From Casuarius casuarius (lineage: Eukaryota; Chordata; Aves; Casuariiformes; Casuariidae): a stretch of 64,000 nucleotides of DNA. The position numbers were made by a program, and so were the translations under genes. Of this stretch, positions 1 through 14,500 are shown piece by piece. The notes below the pieces were generated by a model. That model was not told where the DNA came from. It was given only the letters and a program-made list of their open reading frames with translations, and did not search any database. The DNA is taken from positions 1-64,000 of the forward strand of contig PTFA01000550.1 of NCBI GenBank assembly GCA_003342895.1, given 5' to 3'. Position 1 is the first letter of the stretch, and the number at the start of each line of letters is the position of its first letter.

Positions 1-3000
1 GCTTGAGTGCCAGGCTGCGTGCTTGCTGGGTGGGGACAGCCTTACCTCCTCAGGTTAAGTTCGGCTGGGCTGGGGACTGGAGTTGTTTCCTCGATGTCCT
101 GATCTTGTCTCTCGTCTCTCTCTTGCTGCCGGTTCCCTGGTCCTGCAAAGTAGAAGTGGGCAAGAGGAGGAAGGCTTTGGAGAAACTGCAAGCAACAGGA
201 GTGAAGAATCTGCAAGCTCATCAGGAGGCCAAAGATGCAAGTCGCAGAAGATGGAGGAGAAGGCGAGGGAGCCTGGACACTGGCACTTCTCTGAAGGCAG
301 GGGAGGTCTGTGCACTGTGAGTACCCAGTAATNCCAGGCCCAGAGAGGAAGACCCTTCCGGCCTGTGTGGCCAGAGACCCACACCCTGTTTTCTGTATGG
401 GAGATTTTTGAAGGGCAAACTAAGGCACATGAGTACATGAGACTGACATGCAATTATCTTTGTCCTGGAGGTCCCAGATACCTGTTCTATCTGGAAAAAA
501 ACTATCATGGAATAAATGGAGCAGAAGGGAATTTGTTTAGTTCTTGTTTTTGGAATATATATGTATTAAATTCTTCTGCCCTCAGTAGTCTTGGATTTAC
601 AAGCTGTGGTTTTTCAAATTGTTACCTGTAGTATGTAATAACACTAAAGGTAAATCTGGAGCTTTCACATTGGAAGGAGATTTCTGGAAATGTTTTTATA
701 AAGTAATTTTTGGGCTCATAAGGAAAAAATCATTTGTAAATGTCACATCCGGTATTCCTTACTTCAAGTCTTTTTGTTTTTGCAGAAGAAGCAGGAACTT
801 TTCAATTTAATTTTTGCTATTTAATCTTAGTCACTCTGATAGTATTGTTTAGGAATTTGTTTTTTATTTGTGGAAGTATTGAAATGTATGATCCTCTCCA
901 TCTTATAAAAAAATCTGTATTGTGAGTCTCTTTAGGGGCCTAAATCCTACCTAATTACTTCAGCTCTCGCTCAGCTATTGCATTCCTGAAATGAAGCTGG
1001 AGTCATAATTAAGCTTTGCAAGCACTTCCAGAGCTCTGTATCTCTGGCAACTACTTAGACCTTTACAGAACCATGGGCACTTGCTGAGTTTGTTAAATTA
1101 TCATACATGCAAAAAACAGTTTTGGTGTTTGATAATAACCAATATTTTAATGAAACTGTATTTTAGGATAATGAATTCCAATGCTTTTATTGTTAATCAG
1201 TTTTTGTTAAGAGCTTTTAAAATTAATTAATATAATCTGATTATGGTTCCTTGGTAAAACTGGAAATATTCTGTATTAATTTGATAGTCTTAACTCTGTC
1301 AGTATCACAAAAGTCTTGTTTTATTTTTCTTTTTTGCAATTACATATCTAATGATGTATTTTACTTAATAAAGCTTATAAAGCTGAGAGTCTTAGTTCTG
1401 TCTTACAACAAATGGAGGGGAACCTAATAAAAACTGTGAAAAGAGTTATTACAGTTAATCGTTATTTAACTTGCATTCTGTCTTCTTTAATAGTCCTGGT
1501 ATGTAACTATCCCATTTTATTACAAATTTCCTGTCAGAGGACAACACGACATACAGCCTGTCCTGCCATGTGCAGTCTTCATGGCAGTTTGTCTGATCCG
1601 CTGGAATCACGGCTATTACACTAATTTAGTACAGTGTAACTAGCTCTAATTTGTCAGCTACTCCATTGTAATTGCCCTAGGGGAGACTGAGATGGCACTT
1701 CTAAACTCAAAAGCTATGGGTGAGAGAAGAGTAGTAGAAGAGTGCTAGAGCATATGGTGCTCTGCAGGCAGGCAGCAGTGGCAGTAGACATACCGTCTGT
1801 CTTAGGCCACTTTTGGAGATTATTCAGAAGATCACAGGTAGATGCATGAGCTTCTTATAAAATGGTGGAGAGAGGAAATTTTGGGTGAGAGGGAAAGAAT
1901 TCAGAAGACCTGATTTTAAGCACTTAAAATGAATATCCTTCTCAGGATGAAACTTGCACTTAAAGAATGATAAATGAAACCTTTCCTTTCCTGATACTGT
2001 GCGGTGCCATGAAAAAGGGAACCCCAAAGGCACATCAAGTGCAATCCGATGTTGGCAAATCTATGTCTTTAATACCTTCCCCATCCTGTGAACTGTGCAT
2101 TCCTAAGATAAATCATTTTAGAGCCAGAGGGAAACTGATCAAAATTCATGCCAGAGCTCTTGGAGCTTCTGTGGTCCATGTGGAGTAATGCCATGAGCAA
2201 CTATCCCAAGAGCAAGCTGGGGACCTGGACATCTGGCGCCACATGACAATCAAAGAGTTATTAATTACGCCACTGGCTGTTTCATTCTGTATTCACTGCA
2301 AGGTAGAAAGAAGATGAGTCCCCTGTCCACATTTTAATATATTTCTGAATTCCCTAAGTACTGCTTTAAGACCCCATTCTGTAAAATATTCATTGTCCAA
2401 TGGCTATATTAATTTCAGCAAGAATGTAAGATGCCTGTCTTCTTTGCGGGAAGCACAGAGCATCCTGCAGGATCCATTTAATTTGCACCCATTTTAATGG
2501 CAAACTGATTTTATCACAGATTCGCTCTCAGAACACAGAAGTTCATAGTAGGCAGTTTATATAAAATTCATTCTAGTTGTCTTGAGGCCAGATAAATGGG
2601 GCTGGAGGGCTAGGAGAAAAAGTGATTTCCAAACATTTCTACTGGCTATGATGCAGCTCAGGATTTGTGCAACCAAATCTGGCACAAAATAGCATCAATG
2701 GGAGATCTTTAATAATGAGCATTCTCTCAACTGCTATATTTTACAGTTATGTCAGGAGCTGGGAAGCAGGAGCCTGCTTAATACAATCTCTCCTGGTTCC
2801 ACCATTCCCTTCCCTCCAATTACATTAATCATCTTGGCATCAACATGGCTATACACTGCCTTTCACCAATACACCATGCAAGCAGAAAATACTAAACAGC
2901 TCAGCTCAGGTCTTAGTCCTGGAACCACTAGGGTAGGACCTGTGATGAGATGGACCAGACAGGGCTTAGAGCATGTGGCCATTGCCTTGGTGTTGAATTT

Positions 3001-6000
3001 TAACAAAGACAACTTTTGTACTCAGAGTCTATCCACTTTGAAATTGGAGTTGATTTCCTCTGTATTCTGAAGTGACAGAAAAATGTCCTTGCTTACCCCC
3101 AGAAATAAGCTTCCATTTCACCAGTCTGCCAATATCCTCTCACTGCCCTAAAAGGACCACTTCCGAGATGGAGGAAAACTCAGCCTCCTGCTGAAGCCTT
3201 GGCTTCTCATCTCTCCAGCACTGAAAAGTACTGGAGTCAGCTGAAATGGTGCAAGTAAACCAAGGTGAAAAAGCACAATGATGTGGAAAGGAGAAAAGAT
3301 AATGAAAGCCTCAGAGAGAAACAGAATTGGTCTGGGATGAGCCAGGATTGCCATGATGCCCTGTATGCTTCTCAGAACACTTCTGAAGTCAGTGCGTTTT
3401 AGTGGGAACACAACTAACCTCTAATTTTGGCCATTCTTATTTGAATGTTTTTTAGTAAAAGCATAAGAATTTACTCCTAAAATGCAGAATTCCACATTAA
3501 GAATAACAGAAAGCATATGTCTGCTTCATCTCCGTCATGGAGTCCTCAGTACAGAGTCTTCTGGGCACAGATGGAGACGGGATTGATCCAGGGTGTCAGA
3601 CCCAATTTACTTCTAATTTGGGATGATTCAGCTCTCCATCCAAATGCTGCTTCCCTGGTCCTTTCTTCCATGGTCCAGCTCAGTGGATCTGCTGCAATAT
3701 TTGGCTGCCACCTAATGGTGAGAAAGAAAACTAGCCAGACGCGTCTATGCTTTTCAGGAAAAAGCGATTGCTTGAAGACACTAAGAATGTTCTTCCGAAA
3801 ACAAGCTAATGGAGTATGCGGCTTACATTGCTAGGCATATGAAGAATCAGATGGGTGTCAAGTACGGGAGTAAGACATATTTCGGAAAGAGATGCAGGAA
3901 CTGCCAGGAATATTTGGTATATATGAAACAGCTTTTTGCAGAACTACAGTTGATATGGTGCGTTGCAAACATGGAGTGAAAGATGTGTCCAAGAGCTTAC
4001 ATTGTAAACTTGGAGTGGTTTCTTTCTGGATGCTGGAAAAATGCCTGTATATTAAGTGAGACAGGATTGTCTAGCAGCTAAACTGTGGGATATGGAGTTG
4101 GGAATGATTGGAATATATCTTCACCTGTCAAATTATTAAAATTTCACACTTCACAGCAAATTATTCCATTTCTGTCTCTTTGTTTGGACATGTGTAGATG
4201 AAACCTAATAGCACATGTGTATGTATATGTGTGCATGAGACTCTTCAGAACTTCAGAGGTACCAAATATCAATATTAAGATCCAGTGACTATGTGTAAAG
4301 GAATTTACAATGATTGGGGAAATGTATCAGCATGTTGAAGTTAAAGAATGCTTTGTACATTCTGCTTTTAAAAGATGAAAATGAAGCATGAAATGCAGAT
4401 TTTCTCCAGTGAAATTCCTTTTAGAGTAGAACAGATGTCTGTGGAGCAAGAGAGAGGCACACACTCAGCACCTGCTTGCTAATAGAAAATGATTTCCAGG
4501 TGAGACTTGTGTGCTGCATCAGAAACCAGTAGGTGCTGAGTGCTGAAGCTACTCCCTCCCTGCCTTCTAAGTAGCCTTGTGGCAGTCAAAGCTACCACAG
4601 CCATCCTCTTTCTGCCTCTCTTACCTGCAAGAAAGCTGGATCCTGCTGCAGCATCAAGGACTCGTCACAAGAGAGCGAGCAGCTCACAACTTTGCTAATA
4701 GGCTGACTACCCTAATGAGTTAATTATTAAATATATGTATACAGAGTTTGTCGTATAGGATTTTTTGATCAAAAGTAAGAAGATGATTCCTCTTGAGAGA
4801 GGTGGGGGAAGTCAGTGACTGGCAGGGCTCAAATGCTGAAGAATGAGCTTTGCCTTGATGTTCTTGTTACATGAAGAACATCTTTTTTTCCAAATTCTCT
4901 TGGATATTTTAGACATAGTTTTGAAGCTAAAACTTGGATTGAGATCTTCCATTAAGCTTTGAGAAGCTGACAGTTGACTCATCCCTATAAGGTAAATTCA
5001 TGGATGGTTTTAAGTGGCACCAGCTGGCAGATGGAATTCCAGATGGCAGTAGCCAGAACAAAGACACTAGGTAGCATTAGCTGGGCAAAGAGAAGAGCCT
5101 AGTTAATCCATAAAATAATTAGATGCACCGAGGCCACAGTAAATCTGACTTTAGGTGCTGAAACAGTTAAAGGGAGTTTTGCTTTGAAAGAAGCAAAGAG
5201 GGAGGATGAAGTGGCATTTTCTTTGTTAAATAACTGAAAAGATTGTGCTGCTCTTTCATCTCTCTGAAGAATGCTAGCTCCATCAGGGACAGATCAAAAG
5301 GCCAGCAAGCCTCATGTTGTCTTTGAGGAGCACATTGCCAGGCACTTAATCAACAGAGTTACAGCACAGCAGACAACAGAAGGACATAATTTCTTACGTT
5401 CCATAACCAGAGTGAAGGCAACTGACCCCAACTGTGGAAAGGTAGAGGGTGGATTTGGGGAACAGATCCACTGCAACCAGACTGTGATCTATCCATACAT
5501 CTGTGGCGGCTCTTCATCAGCTGGCATTGGATTTGAACTGGTGACCTGGCTGCATGACAACCTGGCTCGCAGTCAGCCCTTGGTATTACTTTGCCTCTCT
5601 CAAGGTGAAATGTGTGGAAATTATCCCAAAGGACATACAACCTTGCTAGGCAGACTGTGATTTGACACTGGTTTGACATGCAGGCCCAGACAGCTTAGAT
5701 TTCGTTCTGCTGTTTGTGTCTGATGTTTCCTATTGGCAAAGCATGAAGGAGGTGACTTTTGAGGGAGTTCCCCCTCCTCACTGACCAAACATCGTCTCTT
5801 GTCATGTATACTGCTAACAGAATGGTTCCCACTGAGACAGGTACCTAATTACCCTGAAGCTTTTTTCAGGAAGCTTGTGGAGACAGTGGCAGAGATTCAG
5901 ATCCTAGGGGCCTCTCAAAAGTTTGCATTTTGTTTTTTTCACTGATACACACTTGAGAAGGCACGAACCCTTCTCAACAACCCTCGGATCAGCTCCTTCC

Positions 6001-7979
6001 AAGTTTTATATGAAAAGCCTTAGTTTGATTAGCATTTATGTTTTCTATTGATGGCTGAGTTTGTGTGTGCTTCTGCAGTCTAATTACAGACATTGATCAA
6101 GATTACAACCAGTTGCTTGTGTATATTAATGTTCTTCATTCATTACTTCCTCCTTGGTGTATCTATTCTATGTAAGGTCATATACTGCATTCATCATGAT
6201 GGTATCCAAGAGTCTTCAGTGGTGCATTGTGCAACACGCATATGCATCTGCTTTTTTTCATCCCATTCTGTGGGAGTCTTTGGACGAAGTGTTTCAGTTT
6301 TGCATGAAACATATGTGTTACGTCGGAGAGGGGGCAGCCAACTAAAAGCATTTGGTCAGAGAATGGATAAGGTTTTAGAGCTTTCTGGCCCTACTGAAAT
6401 CACATAGTTCATGGGTGATATTTCACCTCTATGCTGGTGGCTGGAGGAGCAGGAAGCAAGGACAGGACACCTTAGGCAAACAAATAATTTATGTTCAAGT
6501 CAGTTGCTGTTACTGGGCAGACAACTGGCAGACAGAAATGTGTCCTAAACACATTTCCCCATTCCCTACCCTTATCTTCAAAGGTCTAGAGAGTTTTTTA
6601 CCTTGGAGTGTGTTAGTGTGTTTTTAAGGTAATCATTGCTCAGATGTGGAAATTAATGGAAACTATGGTTCTTGCTGACTCAGGTATCCAGAGGAACCAT
6701 ACCTCCTTGGCATGCCCTCCCCCTCCCTATTTCTGTGTCATGGAAAGTTAAAATGAAAGTGGAAGAAAAGGGAGAAGTAGTAGAGTGAAAAACTCTGTGT
6801 AGAACAGTGCTGGGAATTTCATGGTTAGCTGATGTGGAGTACTTAGTAATTGATGTTTTGCCAGTTACGTACTTGCCTCCCAGTCTCCTAAACTATAGTT
6901 TTACTTCTGCAATTTGATGCTTTTTAACTCTGAAGGTCGCTGGTTCAGTTCTTGGTGCATTGGCCAATGGGGCAGTTCTTATACAAGCATCACGTATTCT
7001 CTGAGCCAAAGCATTGACACAGCTATTGTCTCCACGGGAATGTTCTACGTGTTACATTACTGTCTGAAAGAGCCTCTTGCCTGTACAGTAACAGTGCAAG
7101 GCTGTGGTTAGCTGCAGAAGCCTTAACACAAAAGTATGTCACTGGGCATTTTCTACACCCTTATGTTTAATTTACATGAGGGATGCAAATGTCTGTACAG
7201 CAAAATATTACATACATAGCCTTGTTTACAGTAAAGGAGACTAATAAAACTGCAAAGCAATTAATGGTGATTAACAGCAAAGCATGACCATTTCTCACAG
7301 CTAGTTTTGCACTAGTTCTCATCTAGTTTTGCTCAAGCGGCTTTCTCTGCTCCTATTTCTGGAAATGCATCAATGGAAAACATTTGCTGACTTACTTAGA
7401 AGTTGGAACAGCATTTTATTATTTAGGAATAAAAGGTTGTGTGCTAAGGGCCCAGTAATACTGAGCTGGACTGCGTGAAATTAGTGGATGGCTCAGAAAC
7501 AAACCCTTGTGGAGTGCTGTTTCTAACCATTCGCTTTGAATAGAAAACTGTTAAAAGTGGTTGGATGGGAGAAAATGAATTGTGGAGCAATTAATTGGAA
7601 CATCAATGAGTTTTCTACTGGCTTTTCGCACTCCATCAATTGCTGACAAGTTAGGTGATATGTTGAGTTCAACAGCTTAAGCAAGCAGTAAAGACTCATG
7701 AAGCTAATTAACCTGTTTTCTTTTGCAAACGCGTGAGTCCCTGCGGGTTGCCGTTCCAGGTTCTCTGGTGTTAACCAGGAAGTTCAGGGCTTCAGCTTCG
7801 AAATTAAAAACAACTGAAGGTATATTGATTCCTGTCATATATTGTGTCAGAGTCTTAAAGAAGTCAGGAAATCAGACTCGTTAGCAGGATGCGGTCTGGC
7901 TTGTGGAGGAGTTCGTTCTTTTATTTCACAGAAGACGGGAAGTAAAGAACTGGGAGGCACAACGCAGCTAGGAGGGACA
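1..7979. other. AT-rich intergenic region, no gene recognised
   Basis: Open frames here are short (130 codons or fewer) and lack splice-supported extension or recognisable domains. The base at 333 is an unresolved N. Several AT-rich stretches carry TAAT-type, homeodomain-like cores (near 960-1020, 2260-2520, 4700-4740 and 7660-7720) and could be conserved non-coding elements, but this cannot be judged from one sequence. In human the gene upstream of SSU72 on this side is FNDC10; I see none of it here. No tRNA, rRNA or clear transposable element was recognised. Confidence 0.6.
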
Positions 7980-8342
7980 CAGCCTTGCACTGTGCGTGTG
8001 CAGCTGGTCCCGCACCACGGCAGTAGAGCGGGTCGGGCAGCCAGGATCAGTACATCCCGGGCTCCGGGGCATCGGCCTGCCCCCAGGCTAACACGGCCCG
8101 GGCACACAACGGCGCGGAGCACTGCCGCGGGGCGCCGCTCGTCAGCTCCGTCTGGCTCTGGCAACGGCGACGCTCGCGCGCTCCCGTCTATGGCTGGTGA
8201 CGCTCTTTCCCTCCACTGACACTCTACCACTCTCTCTATTGCAGGCGGTTGCCTCCGCCCTCAGACGCTCGCTCGGTGGTTGGCCGCGGCGGGCGGTGCT
8301 GCCCTGGTGACACGTCCCGGCACCGCCCGCCGTTGGGCTCCA

Positions 8343-8354
8343 GCCGCCATTTTG
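8343..8354 (-). promoter_or_regulatory. YY1-like site in the SSU72 5' region
   Basis: GCCGCCATTTTG on the + strand reads CAAAATGGCGGC on the - strand, a close match to the YY1 consensus AANATGGCGGC. It lies about 72 bases before the start codon, a common position for YY1 sites near the start of housekeeping transcripts. Occupancy is inferred, not shown. Confidence 0.55.
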
Positions 8355-8425
8355 TGTGAGCCGTAGCCGGGTTTGGGCGGGTTTCGGAGCCGCGGGGAGG
8401 GAGCCGGGCTCTTGCCTGTGTCGTT

Positions 8426-8505
8426 ATGCCTTCCTCGCCGCTCCGTGTGGCTGTGGTGTGCTCTAGCAACCAGAACCGTAGCATGGAGGCGCACAACATC
8501 CTCAG
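8426..8505 (+). CDS. SSU72: SSU72 coding exon 1
   Basis: Encodes residues 1-26 plus two bases of codon 27, starting MPSSPLRVAVVCSSNQNRS. It carries the whole phosphatase loop (Cys12 to Arg18) and Ser19. The donor is AG|gtaacc. Joining to the C at 19506 restores Ser27. Confidence 0.97.
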
Positions 8506-11500
8506 GTAACCAGCCTGCCCGAACCCCCTCCCTAAGCCCGCGCCCCGCAGGCTGGGGGTGATGCGGCCCAGCCCGCCGCCTCTGCATCTCCGCCGGGCCC
8601 CAGCGTATGCATCCTAGGCCCTGTCGGCTGCCTTCTGACTTCTGCCTTCTGCGCCGGGCCGCACCAGGGCTTCTCCCCTGGCTGCTGCAACGCGGGCATT
8701 GCTCTCCTTTCCTGTCCCTGGAGGTGGGCTCCAGTGGGCTGTCAGGGCAGTGGGGTGCTGTACCGGCTGCAATTCGGGACCATGGTAGGGGCTGACCCCG
8801 CTAGGCCCAGAGGCTTAGGGTCCTTATCCTTGTTTGTATCCCATCTCCTCTGGACCCTGCTCCAGAATCGGCTAGCTGGAGTGGCTGGTGTGATAAGGTC
8901 TGCTCCGTGGGTGCTGGTGGATCTCCAGATCCAGTGCGGCAAAAGAAGAGCTGGAGACTTCGACAGGCACAGGACAGCTCCTGTGTCTCTGCAACTTTAG
9001 AATTTAATTTTAGTGCATCTGAAGACTGGAGCTCTCTAGGTGCTGAAAGGGAGCCTTTTCCTGTTTGAGGAAAAATGGATGAAGTATTTGGTTCAGAATG
9101 TTAGAAGTCGTCTTTGAGAGGTATGAGTTTTCTTTGAGAGAGAGAGATTTTTAGTTGAAGTAATAGTAACAGTAATACTTATATATAAAAAAATGCATTA
9201 CTAGCACAGTATGTCAAACAATTAAGTATAAATTGTGTGCTGCATTAAAAAAAACTTAAAAGAGCAAATAATAGAATCATCTGGTCCGGCAGCCATCTTA
9301 CTGTAAGCAGCATATGCTGCTGTTAAAGCTTGGAACTCTGTGAGATGTTACCTGAGGCAGCTTTATGAATGCACAAAGTTACGGATAGCTGCTGTTTGTG
9401 GGGAAGATGTTACCCTTTTGTTGTTTTTCTGCTAATAATAATACTGGAACTTACTTAAAACTGAGTACTTGTAACAAATTTAAATTTACTTCTGACATTT
9501 GGCCTTTCTTTTCTTCTCTGCCTTTACAGAGGAAACAATCAAAGCACTTTCCTCTAGCAAATGCTGCACGGAAATATTTTTTAAAGTCTTTTTTTCCCCT
9601 TAAGACTTTAATATTAAAACTAATAAAATATAGGTATTTGGGAAAGGTTTGTAAGCAGTGACATCCTATATAATTAGAACAAGAAGGTAGCATAAATGAC
9701 AACATAGAGATGTGTTGCTGATGCTCTTTTAAAGAAATAACTAACCCATGCAGTGAAAACAGTCATTTTCTCATAAACTTCAGGAAGAGGTTTGCATAGC
9801 TCATAGCCAGTCCATTTTACCCATTCAGGGTTATGTCATGTTGTATATTTCACTGCACTCTGAAAACTCGCAATTAAAAGAGGAAGAAGAGTTAGGGAGA
9901 AATGTTTAAAGTGAATAAACTGAGGCATTTTGAAACTATAAGATATTACATTAAGGGATTACAAAAGTTTGAAGGATGAAAATACTACAGAACTCCATGC
10001 GACTATTTGAAAACAGAGTCTGGAGTCTTCAGTGCTGAACATCTTCATGAGCAGTGTGTAGCAATGTGTAGCTTAAGATCTTATAGAAGTACTTTGCTTA
10101 GGCTTTATTAGAAAGTATTTATGCTACTAAATGTATTGGAAATAAAATACTTGATGTGATGTTTGAGTGTTCAAGTGTTCCTAATGTTGTAGATCAGGTT
10201 TCAGAATTAACTTATCTAGTCTGTACAGTGTTTGCCTGAATTACAAATTTCATTTAAGCCAATTTTTTTCTTGTAGATATGTTTTCTCAGTAGTTGTGCT
10301 TACACTAGTCTTCAATTTGTGGGGAAAAATATCTATCCGTAAGGCAAGCTTGTTTTACTTTCCACACTTTAGGCCTACGTATTGTCTACTAAAACTTGAA
10401 CTGAGTTGTATGCTGCTACCTTTGAAAGCAGAAATGATTTTGCAGAAATTTCCGAATATAATCTTCTGAGGCATATGTAAAAAAAATTAAATTTAGTTAT
10501 CTACACTGGAACATCTAGATGAAATACTTGATTTACCTGGTAGTTTTTTTGTTGGAAGCACCTGCAGTTCCTCCCTTCTTGCTTTTGTGTTTCTTCTCAT
10601 CGTCTTAGTTGTTTATCTTTTTTAATGTATGAAATTCTGAAGTGCTTTGAACAGGCTTGATTTAACATTTTAATGTTCTTATCTTTTATAACATCCTGAT
10701 GTTCTCTTTTTTGGACTCAAAAAAACCCCCCAAATTGGAATATATATTGTTCTATGTCTGTGGGGGTTTTTTTGTTTGCTTGTCTTTTTAGCTTAATGTA
10801 CCAAATACTAAAAGTTACTTTTTTGGATATTATTTATAAACTTTTTGTCCTTTAAAATTGCAGTGGTTCATTTCAAAAGGTTTTTCAGTAAGTCTGATTT
10901 GCCAACCTGAATTTGTCCTTCATCCTTACTGTAGTTGATAGCTCTGTGCTGCCACTTGTGCCTCAGGAAAACACTTGTTAGAATCTGTTTTTTGTGTCTG
11001 ATTACTCTGCTGGCTTCTGGTGTTATCTTGGTTCAGCACTAGTTTCCTTTTGCTTTGTATCCTGACATATTTTCTTACTAACCAATTTTTAAACACTTTG
11101 TTACTGTTCTAATCTTCCAAAAGAAGTTAGACTCAAGGTCTTTGAAGTTTTTTAACAGAGTAGTTGCTCTCGCTGCCTGATGAGACATTAAAGCAAAGGT
11201 AAAAGAGACAAAGCAAAAAGGTTATGCAGAAAGATGTAGTTGTTCCTTAAAAGTTGTCGAATTGGATGTCCATCTGTAACCAACCTCTAGGTCAAATCTG
11301 GCTTATCCTACATTTCTTGCTTTTACAGATATGTTTCATAATGAAGTTTTTGTGATGATAGTGATTTTTGCTTGTACAGATTTTTAAATTTGAGTGCACC
11401 GCTCTGGTAAAACCCAAGGATTCTGACCTGTAGTAGTCTTTGCAGTATGAATGAAAGTGTGTGCAAGCAAGCACCCACCTATAGAAAGTGGTTTTATATT

Positions 11501-14500
11501 TTTGGGTTGGGAGTATAATGAAATAAGCAACAGTCTGATGAAATGAAATATTTTGACTCAGACTGCAGGTCTCAAATAGTTTTAAGTGTTTATTGTGCAA
11601 GAGAAGTAATTCTTTAGTGAAAAGAAGAACAACTTTAATTTTCTACTGTGTGACTCTTGATCCCTGAGGATTTCTAGTAGGAACAGATTGAAAGATGGCA
11701 TTGTGAGCTGATTCAGTTTTTAATGAGTTGTTTGTTTTTAGCAGCATGCACAATTGGAGGCAGGGCTTCTTGCACTTACGCAGTATAAGTGTGCAAAAGG
11801 CAGACTTGCCCTAGACTTCACAGACAAATCCCTGCCTACACCATTCCAGAACAATGCAAATGGCAACATTTGGTTTCCAGCTGTGCAGATGTTATCTGTA
11901 ATGCCATGATTCAGAAAAATGTTAAGCAATTGAGGAAAACAGAGCTTTAGCATTTTTATGATTTTGTCATTAATATCACTAATGCCCAAATTTAATTTCA
12001 TGTACTCATATTAATGAAGAATGTGCATAATACACAGATGGAACCTGCTATTAAAACTGCATATTTTTTACAGATAACTTAAACAAGTCCAGTGTTGTAT
12101 GTGTCTAAAGATATGTTTTTTAGGGTGGAGAAATGTGAAATTATTTATTGTAATCATCTTGTAAATAATAAGCACTCTCCCTATATCACTGTATCCTGAA
12201 AATATCAACATGATGAAACAGCGCCACTAGTGTCAGTTGTTAAATGTGTGGTAAGACAGTGAAGAAAGGCAGTAAGGAGGGTGGGGCAAAAGGGAGGGAG
12301 ACAGATTCAAGTTTTAAGCATTTGGTAAAAATCAAATCCACTGCTGCAACTGCCATTATTTTCTTGCATCTTTGGTTTGCCTTATATTACCTTTTTATTT
12401 AGTTCAGTAACTTAGTAAGTGCAGGAGACCTACCGCATTCATTGGACCAGTGTTTGTTTCTAAGCCTGCAGTGGAGCATTTGGCACCTGAGGACCAGGCA
12501 GGTTCTTGTGGACCAGTAAAGAGAAGCACTGTGAATTCCAAAGGCCCTGGAAGCCCACTTTCTACTAAGAACTGAAGGCGGGGAAGAAAAATCTTCCTTG
12601 AAGTAACACAGAACAGAATATATATGAGTATTGTGTACATGTATGCTCCCCTGCCCCACTCTGTTAGTTACTGAAATAATTTGCTGAGGTAAGCTTGTAC
12701 AGAATGAGAGAAGAAATGCAGTTAAAGAGATGATTCTAATCTTACAAGACAGTATTTGGAAGCCTGTGGTATGTGCATAGATGTTTATTAGCATAGAGTA
12801 CACAAACTTGATTCTTTGAACTATGAAGAGGAAGGTGGAAGGGATATGCTTCTCTTACACCAGACCTTGTGGTGTAGCAACTTCCACATTCCTATTTTTG
12901 TATATTTATTTGGTAGCACACTGATGTCCCTTAAAAGGAAACTGTCATTTCAAACTCTTCCAGTATAGGGTTGTATTGCGATTGTAACTTTGTATTTTCA
13001 GACTCTGATAGTATCAGTAAGGTATCTCAGTCTCCTGAGTTTAGGGTCTTTGTATTATTACTTCTGCTGAAATCATGAAAACTTGTAAGATGCAGATGTG
13101 CACTTCTGTATATGTTTCTCTTTCATATTTTGTTTTAGGAAACTAAGTGTTTTGAGAACTTGGAGCGTGAACATGAGGGCATCTTAATAGGAGTAAATGG
13201 ATGTAAAAACTGAAACCCTAGTGGCAGAAACTTAAATTTCATTACAGTTACATGATTTGCGGTTCAACATTAACTGTATATGAGAATTTAAGTTACACCC
13301 ACTGCAGCTTGCGTAAGTGGCTCAGAGTTTCCCTACTGACAGGGCATTATCTGTCAGCAGTTAAATGCAATGCGCTATAGAAATTTCTATCAATTAATTT
13401 AAGGAATTTTAAATTGTGTTAATCCTCAAGAAGCAAATGTTTTAACATGATTTAATTTTTGTATTAATGCACTTTCATTTGACAGTTTATCCCTGATAAG
13501 CAAATTATGTGTTGCAGTATAGCAAATTCTTAATGTTTTGAAGATTTCATAATCAAAATCAGTTAGCAATGCTTGTGTTCCTGCTGTTTAACAGTGTGAC
13601 TTTTATTAGTTGAATGGCATAAGATGTTTTCGAAGTTGCTAATTGTTCTCCTGTTAAATATTGTGGAAGAGATGTGTTGAAATTACTGATTTGTCCCTTG
13701 AAGAACTTTACCGCTACTAGCTGCAGTGATACGGCAGTTTTTATCCTATTCACTTGATATTTAAGATTATTTGCTACTTTCTGTTGTAAGAAAAAGCTAT
13801 ATACTTTTATGAGCTTACACTGAGGTGAAGTTACCTTTATGTAATAAGCACGTGTGAAATTCCAAAATAACAAGGGAACAAAAAAGTTGTAGCTAAAAAT
13901 TGATGCCTTAATCTGCATGGATTAATGCTGTTTCTGCAATCTGTATGATCACTGCCTGAAAGTTAGTGGTAAACCACTCTTTTGTGTGTTAGTGCTTTAG
14001 TAATGTAGCCCTGCACTGATCTTGGCTTTCAGCAGCTGTTGTGTCCCAGACAGGAAGTAGTAGTTGTGTGCATTTGCAAAGAGCCCTGAGGTTCTTTTGG
14101 AGGAAAATGCAGTGATTAGTTTCAGCTTGTGCTGCAATTAAGTCTAAATGTGGGCATGTGAGCAGTACTGGTGATCTCATTGTAATAGCTTTGGACTTAA
14201 ATTGAGGTGACCATTACTATGCTTGCTGAATTGAGATCTATATACTGGATTATATTTTATTTGTATATTGATAATTTATGCATGTTGGGTTTAATGGTAA
14301 CAGCTTCCTGAAATTTCACATTAAGAGACTGGTTAATGTTTAAGCTTCACACTTCCAGAAATCAGCACTAAGATAGTATATTAATACATCTTACCCTTTA
14401 AGGTAAACTTGAAGTTCATTATTTTCTATGTCTTAGATTTTTGTAGGCCAAGAATAAATACTACACACATACTGTCTTGTAGTAAATGTTCATTGTTAAA

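Larger units (their letters stand above)
7980..8620 (+). promoter_or_regulatory. SSU72: CpG-island promoter of SSU72
   Basis: GC and CpG content rise abruptly within AT-rich surroundings, covering the region just upstream of the SSU72 start codon, exon 1 and the start of intron 1. No TATA box is evident, as is usual for a broad housekeeping promoter. Between about 8232 and 8425 there is no upstream ATG, so the 5'UTR is probably short and free of uORFs. The transcription start is inferred to lie between about 8230 and 8400; the sequence does not fix it. Confidence 0.8.

Noticed and set aside
5271..5660. 129-codon open frame upstream of SSU72
   Set aside because: No recognisable family. An overlapping - strand frame is also open, and no splice or poly(A) signals define a gene.
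8236..8587. Minus-strand frames across the SSU72 promoter, suggesting a divergent gene
   Set aside because: Explained by GC richness. A divergent non-coding transcript from this island is possible, but nothing in the sequence shows one.
9270..9310. Possible CR1-like fragment (agaatcat word)
   Set aside because: The match is only a few bases long, and neither the tandem 3' octamers nor a LINE reading frame is visible.
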